From Variovorax paradoxus (lineage in GTDB: Bacteria; Pseudomonadota; Gammaproteobacteria; Burkholderiales; Burkholderiaceae_C): a stretch of 44,932 nt of DNA. The stretch spans positions 1 to 44,932 of the forward strand of contig NZ_CP091717.1 of NCBI RefSeq assembly GCF_022009635.1, given 5' to 3'. Position numbers and translations under genes: made by a program. Below, in pieces: positions 37,795 to 44,932 of this stretch. The notes below the pieces were generated by a model. It made no database searches. It was not told the origin of the DNA and saw only the letters and a list, made by a program, of their open reading frames with translations. Numbering within the stretch: the first letter of the stretch is position 1; every line of letters starts with the position of its first letter.

Positions 37795-40700
37795 ATGCCG
37801 ATCACGAAAGCCGAGGCGCAAGGGGTGACGCGGGCTTTCGTCCGCGACTACCCCGGCGCGCTGGAGCTGGCCTACAAGTTCCGCGAGGACGCGGCCGAGC
37901 TGTACGGGCCGCGAGCGGCCGAGGTGCCGGCCGACATGAAGGGCGGCTACGTGCCCAAGGAGACGCTGCACGCCGGCCGCGCTTACCGTGGCCGCGTGGA
38001 CGTGCCCTTGCAGAACGTCGAGAGCGCCAGCGACCTACTGATGACGCTGCGGCACGAGGTGCTAGGCCACTACGGGGCCAACACCTTCGCGCCGGGCGAG
38101 AAGCGCGCCTTGCTGGACGGCCTGGCGGCCGCCCGCAACGAACCCACCCTCAAGCCGCTATGGGATGACGTGAACCGGCGCTATGCCGGCCAGTCCCTGG
38201 ACGTGCGCGCCGAGGAAGTGTTTGCCCTGCACTGCGAGGGCATCGAGCCGAGCCAGCACCAGGTCGCCGACCAGGTGCAGCAGCGCGGCCAACAGTCATT
38301 CACGGAAACCTGCATCGCCCGCGTGCGGCCCATGCAGGCCGACGACCTGCACAACATCGTGTGCATGGTCGCCCAGGGCCTGCGCGACCGTTCCCGGACA
38401 CAGCAGAACTTCCCTCAGTTCAACGAGCTATTCCGAAGGGACGAGAACATGGAGCCGAAGAAGCCGTTTCACGAAGTCGTGGCCGAAAAGCTGATCGAGC
38501 AGCTCAAGGCCGGCACCGCACCGTGGCAAAAGCCGTGGGAGCCGGGCGAACCCAACGCCTACCTGCCGATGAACCCGACCACCGGCAAGCGGTACAAAGG
38601 GATCAACGCCATCCACCTGATGGCCCAGGGCCGCAGCGATGCGCGCTGGATGACCTACAAGCAGGCCGCCGCCGTGGGCGCGCAGGTTCGCAAGGGCGAG
38701 AAAGGCACGCCGGTTCAATACTGGAAGTTCAGCGAAGAGCAAGACAAGCTGGACGACAGCGGCCGGCCCGTCCTCGATGCGAAGGGCCAGCCGGTCAAGG
38801 AAACCGTCATGCTGGAGCGGCCGCGCGTGTTCTTTGCGACCGTGTTCAACGGCGAGCAGATCGACGGCCTGCCGCCGCTCCAGCCGAAGAAGGAACAGAC
38901 TTGGAACGCCGTCGAGCGCGCCGAGCACATCCTGAAAGCCTCGGGCGCGACGATCACCCACGCCGCCGGTGATCGGGCGTTCTACCGCCCTTCGACCGAC
39001 AGCATCACCCTGCCGGAGCGCGGCCAGTTCCCCAGCTCCGACCGCTACTACGCGACCGCGCTGCACGAGCTGGGCCACTGGACGGGCCACGCTTCGCGCC
39101 TTGACCGCGACCTGGCGCACCCGTTCGGGAGCGAGGGGTACGCCAAGGAAGAGCTGCGCGCCGAGATCGCTTCCATGATCGTCGGCGACGAGCTGGGCAT
39201 CGGCCACGATCCGGGCCAGCACGCCGCCTATGTGGGTTCGTGGATCAAGGCGCTGCAAGACGAGCCGCTGGAGGTGTTCCGCGCGGCCGCCGATGCCGAG
39301 AAGATTCACGACTACGTGCTGGCCTTCGAGCAGAAGCAGGTTCAGGAGCAAGACCAGCAGCAGAGCCAGGCCCAGGACGAAGCCGTGGCCCAGGCCCTGG
39401 CCGTGGACATTGCCGAAGTCCTGGACAACCCGGACGTGTCTTTCAGCCACTACCAGGCATTCCAGGGCGACACCCTGGAAGACGCCTTGCGCAGCCGTGG
39501 CCTCGAAACCGTGGGCAGCATCACCGGCACCGATCCCGAGCAGTTCTACGCGGTCGCGCATGACCGGCTGTCGCCGGTGTTCGGCATCGACCCGAGCCAC
39601 ACCGACACCGACAACGCCTACCTGGAGCGCAAGGGCTTGGCGCAAGAGTTCGCCAACATGGCCGAACAGCTCCACCTCGCGCAGCAGCTCCAGCAGCACG
39701 GCGAACAGATCGTGTCGAGCATCGACGCCGAAGCCAGGTGGAGCGACGGCCAGCGCATCTTTGCGTTCCACGACCAGGACGGTGAACCCCACCAGGTTCG
39801 CAGCCTGGACGAGCTGAACAACTACGCGCCCGACCAGTTGATGGCCCTGCCGGCGCTGACCCAGCAGCAAGCGGCCGTCGCAGACCAGGAGGCGAACATG
39901 ACCCCACCGACCATCGACCAGGCGGCCGCCCTGCTGGCCGCCCATCCTGCCGACGCGGTGCAGGGCATCGAGCAGGCCGCCGCCGCGCGCCGGCAGCTCG
40001 CCGCCGGCGAGATCGACGGCCAGGCGTTCGCCGACGCGACCCGTCAACACCTTGGCGTTGAGCTGCCGCCCGACTGGAGCGGAGAGCTGCGCATCGTCGG
40101 CGTGGCCGAGCAGGACGGCCAGACCGTCGATGCCGCCCAGGCCGGCATCGAGCCGCAGGCGTTCCAGGTCTACGCGCGCAAGGCCGATGCGCAGTTCGGC
40201 GAGGACGCCTTTGCCTTCGTCGCCGGCACCCGCACCGAGGGCCAGGCCGAGGCTCTGGCCGAGCGCCTGCACCTGGTCGATGCGCTGGGCACCGACAACC
40301 AGCACGAGCGCGCCGCCAAGCTGGCCCGCGTGCAGGAAGAGCGTGTACGGCGCGACCCCAACGCGACCGAAGAGGACATTTCAGCCGCTAAAGAGGCACG
40401 CAAGACCGCCGAGGCGTCGGCCATGCTCAACGACAGCGACGCGCAGCGCCGCGCGGCCGAGCTGGAGCGCCAGGAACGCGAGCGGCAGCAGGCGCAGCCG
40501 CAGGCCGAGAAGCCCGAACGGCAGTACATCAACGTGCCGTACAAGGAGAAGGACGAGGCCAAGAGCCTCGGGGCGCGTTGGGATCGGCAGCAACAGTCCT
40601 GGTACGTGCCGCCGGGCACCGATGCCGCTCCCTTCGCCAAATGGGCGCAGGGAGCCGCTACAGCGGCCGTAGAGCCGCGTTCGGCCCAGCCGGCACCCGA

Positions 40701-42141
40701 AGCCCAGGGCGAGGCGCAGAAGCCCGCGCAGCAGGCCCAGCAGGCCCGCCAGTACCTGGCCGTGCCCTACGAGCAGCGCAACGCGGCCAAGGCCGCCGGC
40801 GCGCTTTGGGACAAGGCCGCGAAGTCCTGGTATGTCGGCCCGCGCGCCGACGCGGCGAAGCTCGAACGCTGGAAGCCCGAGAACGTGCAGGCCCAGCAAG
40901 GGCCAGCGATGACGCCAAGGGAAGAGTTCGCCGAGGCCATGCGCAGCGCCGGCCTGTTCACCGGCAGCAACGCCCAGGGCGATCACCCGATCATGGATGG
41001 CAAGCGGCACCGCGTGCCGGTCGAGGGCGGCAAGAAGGGCGCGCTCGATGGCTTCTACGTGGGCCACCTGGACGGGCACCCGGCCGGGCGGATCATCAAC
41101 AACAAGACCGGCACGGACATTACCTGGAAGAGCAAGGGCTACGCCTTGAGCGACCAGGAGAAGGCCAAGCTCCAGGCCGAGGCGGCCGAGAAGCTGGCAC
41201 AGCGAGCCGTCGAGCAGGACAAGGCCCAGGAGGCCACCGCGCAGCGCGTCGGTCGGCAGATGGCCGACCTCGTGCCCATCGAGCAGCCGACGCCCTACCT
41301 GCAAGCCAAAGGCATCCAGGCGCAGGCCGGCGTGATGACCGACCGCGAAGGCCAGAAGACCTACATCCCGGCCTTCGACGCAGAGGGCAAGCAATGGACG
41401 ATGCAATACATCCAGGAGGACGGCACTAAGCGGTTCGCCAAGGACTCGAAGAAGGAAGGATGCTTCCACCCGGTCGGCGGCATGGACGCCCTGGCGGCCG
41501 CGCCGGCGCTGGTGATCTCGGAGGGCTACGCCACGGCGGCCCAGGTGGCCGAGGCCGTGGGCCACGCCACGGTCGCCGCCTTCGACAGCGGCAACCTTGA
41601 GGCCGTGGCGAAGGCGCTGCACGCCAAGTTCCCGGACAAGCCGGTCATCATCGCCGGCGACGACGACCGGCACCTGGTCATGACCCACGGCAACAACCCC
41701 GGCCGGGAGAAGGCCGAGGCGGCCGCCCAGGCCGTGGGCGGCAAGGCGATCTTCCCGATCTTCGCGCCGGCCGAGAACACCTACCCGCGCGACTTGCCCG
41801 CCATCACGCCCGACAGCTTCAAGACCCACCTGCGCGCCGAGCAGCGCCTTGCCGACGCCGCCGCCGGCAAGGTCGAGCTGGCCGGCGACGAGGCGGCCAA
41901 GCTCAAGGCGTCGATGTTGAGCGGCGCGCAGATCGCGGCGCTGTCCACGATGAAGCAGCACACCGACTTCAACGACTTGGCGCACAAGAGCGAGCTGGGC
42001 ATCGAGGGCGTGAAGCGGCAGATCGGCGCGGCCATCAGCCAGGTGCAGCGCGACGAGCAGCAGCACCAGGAGCAGAAGCACGTCGAGAAAAAGCAACAGC
42101 AGATCGAGCAGCGCCCACGGCGGGCCGCTCGCATCGGATAA
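37795..42141 (+). CDS. traC: TraC DNA primase, long form with internal start
   Basis: This 1448-residue conjugative primase makes primers on transferred single strands and is itself exported to the recipient. An N-terminal region has RHEVLGHYG. An ArdC-like region follows (internal start at ATG 38449, MEPKKPFHEVVAEKL; HELGHWTGH), then a long Gln-rich middle. There are two copies of a DUF5710-like unit (YKEKDEAKSLGARWD and YEQRNAAKAAGALWD). The C-terminal primase/Toprim domain has VISEGYATAAQVAEA and IIAGDDDRHL. The length equals R751 TraC1. It is the last gene of the primase operon. Confidence 0.95.
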   Translation: MPITKAEAQGVTRAFVRDYPGALELAYKFREDAAELYGPRAAEVPADMKGGYVPKETLHAGRAYRGRVDVPLQNVESASDLLMTLRHEVLGHYGANTFAPGEKRALLDGLAAARNEPTLKPLWDDVNRRYAGQSLDVRAEEVFALHCEGIEPSQHQVADQVQQRGQQSFTETCIARVRPMQADDLHNIVCMVAQGLRDRSRTQQNFPQFNELFRRDENMEPKKPFHEVVAEKLIEQLKAGTAPWQKPWEPGEPNAYLPMNPTTGKRYKGINAIHLMAQGRSDARWMTYKQAAAVGAQVRKGEKGTPVQYWKFSEEQDKLDDSGRPVLDAKGQPVKETVMLERPRVFFATVFNGEQIDGLPPLQPKKEQTWNAVERAEHILKASGATITHAAGDRAFYRPSTDSITLPERGQFPSSDRYYATALHELGHWTGHASRLDRDLAHPFGSEGYAKEELRAEIASMIVGDELGIGHDPGQHAAYVGSWIKALQDEPLEVFRAAADAEKIHDYVLAFEQKQVQEQDQQQSQAQDEAVAQALAVDIAEVLDNPDVSFSHYQAFQGDTLEDALRSRGLETVGSITGTDPEQFYAVAHDRLSPVFGIDPSHTDTDNAYLERKGLAQEFANMAEQLHLAQQLQQHGEQIVSSIDAEARWSDGQRIFAFHDQDGEPHQVRSLDELNNYAPDQLMALPALTQQQAAVADQEANMTPPTIDQAAALLAAHPADAVQGIEQAAAARRQLAAGEIDGQAFADATRQHLGVELPPDWSGELRIVGVAEQDGQTVDAAQAGIEPQAFQVYARKADAQFGEDAFAFVAGTRTEGQAEALAERLHLVDALGTDNQHERAAKLARVQEERVRRDPNATEEDISAAKEARKTAEASAMLNDSDAQRRAAELERQERERQQAQPQAEKPERQYINVPYKEKDEAKSLGARWDRQQQSWYVPPGTDAAPFAKWAQGAATAAVEPRSAQPAPEAQGEAQKPAQQAQQARQYLAVPYEQRNAAKAAGALWDKAAKSWYVGPRADAAKLERWKPENVQAQQGPAMTPREEFAEAMRSAGLFTGSNAQGDHPIMDGKRHRVPVEGGKKGALDGFYVGHLDGHPAGRIINNKTGTDITWKSKGYALSDQEKAKLQAEAAEKLAQRAVEQDKAQEATAQRVGRQMADLVPIEQPTPYLQAKGIQAQAGVMTDREGQKTYIPAFDAEGKQWTMQYIQEDGTKRFAKDSKKEGCFHPVGGMDALAAAPALVISEGYATAAQVAEAVGHATVAAFDSGNLEAVAKALHAKFPDKPVIIAGDDDRHLVMTHGNNPGREKAEAAAQAVGGKAIFPIFAPAENTYPRDLPAITPDSFKTHLRAEQRLADAAAGKVELAGDEAAKLKASMLSGAQIAALSTMKQHTDFNDLAHKSELGIEGVKRQIGAAISQVQRDEQQHQEQKHVEKKQQQIEQRPRRAARIG

Positions 42142-42245
42142 GTCGAAAAATCCGGCTAAAGTGGCCGAGCTGCACATCAGGCCGCGCGGTTTTCCTCCCT
42201 GATCGCCGGCGCGGTTTCTTCCTCCCTGAACCGCATGCAGACTTG

Positions 42246-42276
42246 CCGCCTCGGACACCCCGAGGCGGTTTTTTTT
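42246..42276 (+). terminator. terminator downstream of traC
   Basis: The hairpin CCGCCTCG / CGAGGCGG is followed by eight T residues. It lies about 100 bases after the traC stop codon and is the likely end of the Tra1 transcript. Confidence 0.88.
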
Positions 42277-42288
42277 CGCCTCGCTCGA

Positions 42289-42502
42289 GCATCGCCGCAT
42301 CCGACGATGCCGAGACGACCAGGCCGCGCACGTCGAGCTGCAGCATCGCCATTGCCGACGATGGCACCAGGTCGCCGGCGGTGGCCACCGACCTCGAGCT
42401 CGCATCGCCACATCCGACGATGCGCGCCGGCGTCGACCATCGCCAGGTCTGACGATGGCGGCCGCCCTGCCCTGGATCTCGCATCGCCATTTCTGGCGAT
42501 GA
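42289..42502. repeat. cluster of five 22-bp palindromes after traC
   Basis: Units begin at 42289, 42343, 42402, 42437 and 42481 (spacings 54, 59, 35 and 44 bases). Each is an eight-base arm (GCATCGCC or close), six variable central bases and the complementary arm (GACGATGC or GGCGATGA). Several have compensating changes that preserve pairing. No gene is evident in 42142-42651 apart from these repeats and transposon ends. Confidence 0.87.
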
Positions 42503-42553
42503 GATCCACGGAGCGGCCATTTAGACCCGCCAATAACGACCCGGCCAAGATAA

Positions 42554-42618
42554 TGTCATTTTCAGAAGACGACTGCACCAGACAACGCGGTTTGAAGGCT
42601 GTTGTGCAGTCGTCTATT
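42554..42618 (+). mobile_element. truncated Tn402/Tn5053-family right end
   Basis: The 25-base terminus (42554-42578) is identical to the Tn5053-like right end at 11639-11663. About 40 bases of related subterminal sequence follow (CGCGGTTTGAAGG, then TTGTGCAGTCGTCT). At 42619 it is cut by a Tn21-type end. It is the stump of a second tni element inserted downstream of traC, a known hot spot in IncP-1 plasmids. Confidence 0.85.
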
Positions 42619-42656
42619 GGGGTCGTCTCAGAAAACGGAAAATAAAGCACGCTAAG
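42619..42656 (+). repeat. Tn21-type 38-bp terminal inverted repeat
   Basis: It begins GGGGTCGTCTCAGAAAACGG and ends AAAGCACGCTAAG, identical to the inverted copy at 18097-18134. It truncates the Tn402-type end. The resolvase stop codon lies within its last bases. Confidence 0.9.
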
Positions 42657-43209
42657 CGTGCGTGGAGGCTGGCACCCAGCGGTACAGCGTCGGAATGGAC
42701 ACGCCGAGGTTCTTGGCCACGTCCTTGGGCGGCACCCCGCTGGCCAGCAGCTTCTTGGCCGACTCGATCTTGCTGTCGGTCATCTTCGGCTTGCGGCCGC
42801 CTTTGCGGCCGAGCTGCTTGGCGACTTCCAGCCCGGCGCGGGTGCGCTCGACGGTCAGCTCGCGCTCCATTTCGGCAAGGCTCGCCATGACGTGGAAGAA
42901 GAACCGCCCGGATGGTGTGCCGGTGTCGATGGAGTCGGTGAGGCTCCTGAACTGGACACCGTGCTTGTGCAGATCGCCGACCAGATCGACCAGTTGCTTG
43001 ACCGACCGGCCCAGCCGGTCGAGCTTCCAGACGACCAAAGTATCGCCTTCGCGCAGCATTTCGAGCGTCTTGGCCAAGCCAGGCCGGTCTGCCCGCGTGC
43101 CACTCACCTTGTCCTCGAAGACCTTTTTACATCCGGCCTTGCTCAAGGCTTCGCGTTGCAGCTCCAGGTTCTGATCCTGCGTCGAGACGCGCGCATAGCC
43201 AATCAACAT
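42652..43209 (-). CDS. tnpR: Tn3-family-type serine resolvase
   Basis: This 185-residue serine recombinase is intact. The catalytic domain has the nucleophile region IGYARVSTQDQNLE, DRPGLAKTLEML, WKLDRLGRSV and EMERELTVERTRAGL. A C-terminal helix-turn-helix follows (GVPPKDVAKNLGVSIPTLYRW). It differs clearly from TniR and from Tn21 TnpR. Its ATG overlaps the stop of the upstream 123-residue gene, making it the last gene of an overlapping four-gene string. No transposase is next to it in the window. It may resolve plasmid multimers or belong to a transposon that continues outside. Confidence 0.88.
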   Translation of the reverse strand: MLIGYARVSTQDQNLELQREALSKAGCKKVFEDKVSGTRADRPGLAKTLEMLREGDTLVVWKLDRLGRSVKQLVDLVGDLHKHGVQFRSLTDSIDTGTPSGRFFFHVMASLAEMERELTVERTRAGLEVAKQLGRKGGRKPKMTDSKIESAKKLLASGVPPKDVAKNLGVSIPTLYRWVPASTHA

Positions 43210-43574
43210 GGCTTGTCTCGCGCCCGGTCGATGCGTTCCTGCATCGCCTGCATCACTTCTTCGTGGGTGTACGATCTGGCGTTGGCGTCGGTGGCTTGCC
43301 GCAGGGCTTCCTCAACCTCGCGCGTCATCCGCTCGTAATCCTCCGGCCACAGCGCTTGCTCCATGCGCAGCGACGCCTGACCCAGCAGGTGCAGCAGGCT
43401 GAACAGCCGCATGTCGTTGGTGGCGACGATGCGCTCCCGAATCTGCTCCTGAATAGCTTCGCTAGCCCGATGCGCTTGTGGTGTGGCAGTCCCCTCGTAG
43501 TCAGCGGGGAATTCCGCTTCCTCGGCAATCCTTGCCCAGGCGCTGGCCAGCGCCTCGATGGTTGACGTGCTCAT
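43203..43574 (-). CDS. conserved hypothetical protein (123 residues)
   Basis: This is a helical, soluble protein beginning MSTSTIEALASAWARIAEEA with several Glu/Arg-rich helices. I do not recognise a family. ATG 43574 overlaps the upstream stop (ATGA), and its own stop overlaps the resolvase start (CATGTTGA), so it is translationally coupled on both sides. Frameshifted copies of the same gene lie at 11788-12151 and, as a fused stub, at 17298-17330. That suggests a recurring cassette associated with resolvase or ICE DNA. Confidence 0.7.
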   Translation of the reverse strand: MSTSTIEALASAWARIAEEAEFPADYEGTATPQAHRASEAIQEQIRERIVATNDMRLFSLLHLLGQASLRMEQALWPEDYERMTREVEEALRQATDANARSYTHEEVMQAMQERIDRARDKPC

Positions 43575-44071
43575 TTCCGCCGCTCCTGTGCTCTTTGGCG
43601 AATCAACCGGCCAAGGGGCCTCGACGCGAAAACCAGCAGCATCACGCCTATCGGATACCAGGTCGAGAAGACCACCAAGGCATCGAAGGCTGGCCGTCCG
43701 GTGTTGGTAGGCAGTACGGCGGTCACAGCCATCAACCCGCCGACCGTCCAGATGATGCGCCACACGTAGGGCATCACGCGGGGCACGTAGCCGTCATCGA
43801 AAGCGGTCTGGTAGTAGCGGCGCAGGCCGCGCTCGGCAAGCGCCTGGCGCTGCCGCTCCGACAGCGCATCCGTCCGGCCATACCAGCGCCGGAATGGTGG
43901 ACAGCGCAGCAGCAAAGGGGTGAAGAGGATCATCACCGCCACGATCGCGACACCCCACGCCATGACGGCGCCGGCATCGGGCCGCTTGGCGTTCTCGATC
44001 ACGGGCGCGAAGACGCCCGGAGCACCGATCATCCAGAACAGCGCAATGTGCTGATGGAAGGAGAGCTTCAT
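43571..44071 (-). CDS. hypothetical membrane protein
   Basis: This 166-residue protein has about four hydrophobic segments (IALFWMIGAPGVFAPV, AVMAWGVAIVAVMILFTPLL, IIWTVGGLMAVTAVL, YPIGVMLLVF) and a basic C terminus. No family is recognised. ATG 44071 is preferred over the in-frame ATG at 44083 because it overlaps the stop of the upstream gene (ATGA), as do the other genes of this string. It is missing from the related but decayed arrangement at 11664-12151. Confidence 0.65.
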   Translation of the reverse strand: MKLSFHQHIALFWMIGAPGVFAPVIENAKRPDAGAVMAWGVAIVAVMILFTPLLLRCPPFRRWYGRTDALSERQRQALAERGLRRYYQTAFDDGYVPRVMPYVWRIIWTVGGLMAVTAVLPTNTGRPAFDALVVFSTWYPIGVMLLVFASRPLGRLIRQRAQERRK

Positions 44072-44394
44072 TTGCTCATCCACTTGCGCAGCAGGCGCTT
44101 TTTCAGGGAGGCGCGTTCTTGCGGGTTGCGTCCCTTGTGATTGGCGATGCGATCCGCCGTGGCGGCCTGGCGCTTGACGGGCCAGTAGGAGCGGCCATCC
44201 TTGCCCATCGACCAGACGCTGCTGGCCTGGTTTTCCAGCAGGGGCAGATGGGCGCTCAGGGCTTCGGGCGACGCGCTGGTCAGCGCCGTGCGCTCACGGG
44301 TGCGCCAGCGCTGATGCCAGAGCTTCTTGTCCTCGCGCTCGCTGCCGCAGGTCGTGTGCCCGACGATGGGTGTTTTGCGGCGGCTGCGGCTCAT
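44068..44394 (-). CDS. conserved hypothetical basic protein (108 residues)
   Basis: This is a small, strongly basic protein starting MSRSRRKTPIVGHTTCGS, rich in Arg/Lys, with a C-terminal helical region (ERASLKKRLLRKWMSK). I recognise no family; nucleic-acid binding is plausible from charge alone. It is the first gene of the overlapping string 108-166-123-resolvase. A copy truncated by the Tn5053-like end lies at 11664-11791, and a piece lies at 17271-17297. Confidence 0.65.
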   Translation of the reverse strand: MSRSRRKTPIVGHTTCGSEREDKKLWHQRWRTRERTALTSASPEALSAHLPLLENQASSVWSMGKDGRSYWPVKRQAATADRIANHKGRNPQERASLKKRLLRKWMSK

Positions 44395-44648
44395 AACGTA
44401 GTGGTCTCCAAGAACATTCAGGACTGATCCCAGGCGTCGATGGTCAAGACCTGATCGGCAGGACAGGCGGCTACGCGGTCGGGAACTGGATGGTGTTCAG
44501 TCTCATGCCGACCCCATTCGATTGATCGCGTCGCTTGCGGCACGCTGCGACGCAAGGAGGTTTGCGACCTGGTTTAGCAGCCGTGTCCGCTGCATGTCTG
44601 TTACCTATCTCCCCGACCGCTCATTGGACCAACTCCAGAGATTGGGCT

Positions 44649-44932
44649 CTATCGCTCAGCCAATACGAAACCGGCATTGGCTGATGCCACAACCGAGACG
44701 AACACAAATGGCTCGGTACCTGTATTTCGCGCCCCGTGCACTTGGCCCGGTCTTGCCACGGCTATCTCACCTTCCCTGAGGGCACGAACAATCCCATTGC
44801 CCTGAAAGTAATCAGCCATTCCCGACAAAACAGTCCACGTGTCTTGGCCGTGAGGATGAATGTGAGCCGCAATTTCCTGCCCGGGATGGACATGCCAAAC
44901 CACGATAATTGAGTCTCGGGTTTCAAGCACAA
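44649..44932 (-). CDS. cupin-domain protein, partial at window edge
   Basis: At least 93 residues of a single-domain cupin are present, with the metal-binding pattern HVHPGQEIAAHIHPHGQDTW and the second motif RPGQVHGARNTG. The gene begins outside the window or at the GTG at 44930. Such small cupins bind metals and have many roles, and none can be assigned here. The gap to the next gene (44395-44648) holds no recognisable gene. Confidence 0.7.
   Translation of the reverse strand, partial: VLETRDSIIVVWHVHPGQEIAAHIHPHGQDTWTVLSGMADYFQGNGIVRALREGEIAVARPGQVHGARNTGTEPFVFVSVVASANAGFVLAER

Noticed and set aside
42289..42502. Palindrome clusters as a CRISPR array
   Set aside because: The repeats are 22 bases with variable centres, and spacing varies from 35 to 59 bases. 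There are no cas genes, and the same repeat occurs inside a coding gene.
44515..44600. Minus-strand frame MQRTRLLNQVANLLASQ as a small gene
   Set aside because: About 30 codons, no ribosome binding site and no family; it may be a gene tail but cannot be supported.

Overview
This window is the replication, control and mating-transfer half of an IncP-1 conjugative plasmid, with accessory DNA on both sides. The backbone runs from about 18.2 to 42.5 kb. It carries an iteron oriV, the klc, kle and korA-incC-korB central control operons, kfrABC, and the Tra1 transfer region (traM to traC) with oriT. Gene order, KorA/KorB/KorC operator spacing, the presence of klcB, and a TraC primase of 1448 residues point to the IncP-1 beta (R751-like) branch. 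Such plasmids live mainly in Betaproteobacteria and Gammaproteobacteria. trfA and the trb mating-pore genes are not in the window and presumably lie outside it. All backbone genes look intact.

The left accessory region (1-18.2 kb) is a mosaic. It starts with a MntA/HepT toxin-antitoxin pair, then an AraC regulator facing an AhpD-like protein and a cytochrome P460. Next comes a Tn5053-type mercury transposon (3237-11663: merRTPFADE plus tniRQBA). Its merT, merF, merA, tniR and tniB all carry small deletions, mostly at homopolymers. Beyond it lies a 5.1 kb segment flanked by a 69-bp direct repeat. That segment holds a decayed ICE-type MobH relaxase and two intact-looking, translationally coupled genes: a sigma-54-like/GIY-YIG fusion protein and a globin-PAS-PAS-GGDEF-EAL protein. 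An eight-copy tetranucleotide tract sits at the very start of the second gene and puts its coupled ATG out of frame. An IclR fragment, a merR fragment and two different Tn3-family inverted repeats then abut oriV.

On the right, traC is followed by a cluster of 22-bp palindromes, a truncated Tn402-family end, a Tn21-type inverted repeat, a serine resolvase and three overlapping unknown genes. Degraded copies of two of those unknown genes appear in the left region. The window ends in a partial cupin gene.

The most unusual content is the sigma-54-like/GIY-YIG plus oxygen-sensor c-di-GMP gene pair with its putative phase-variable repeat. After that come the palindrome family, which is also embedded in frame inside klcB, and the concentration of single-base deletions in the mercury transposon.
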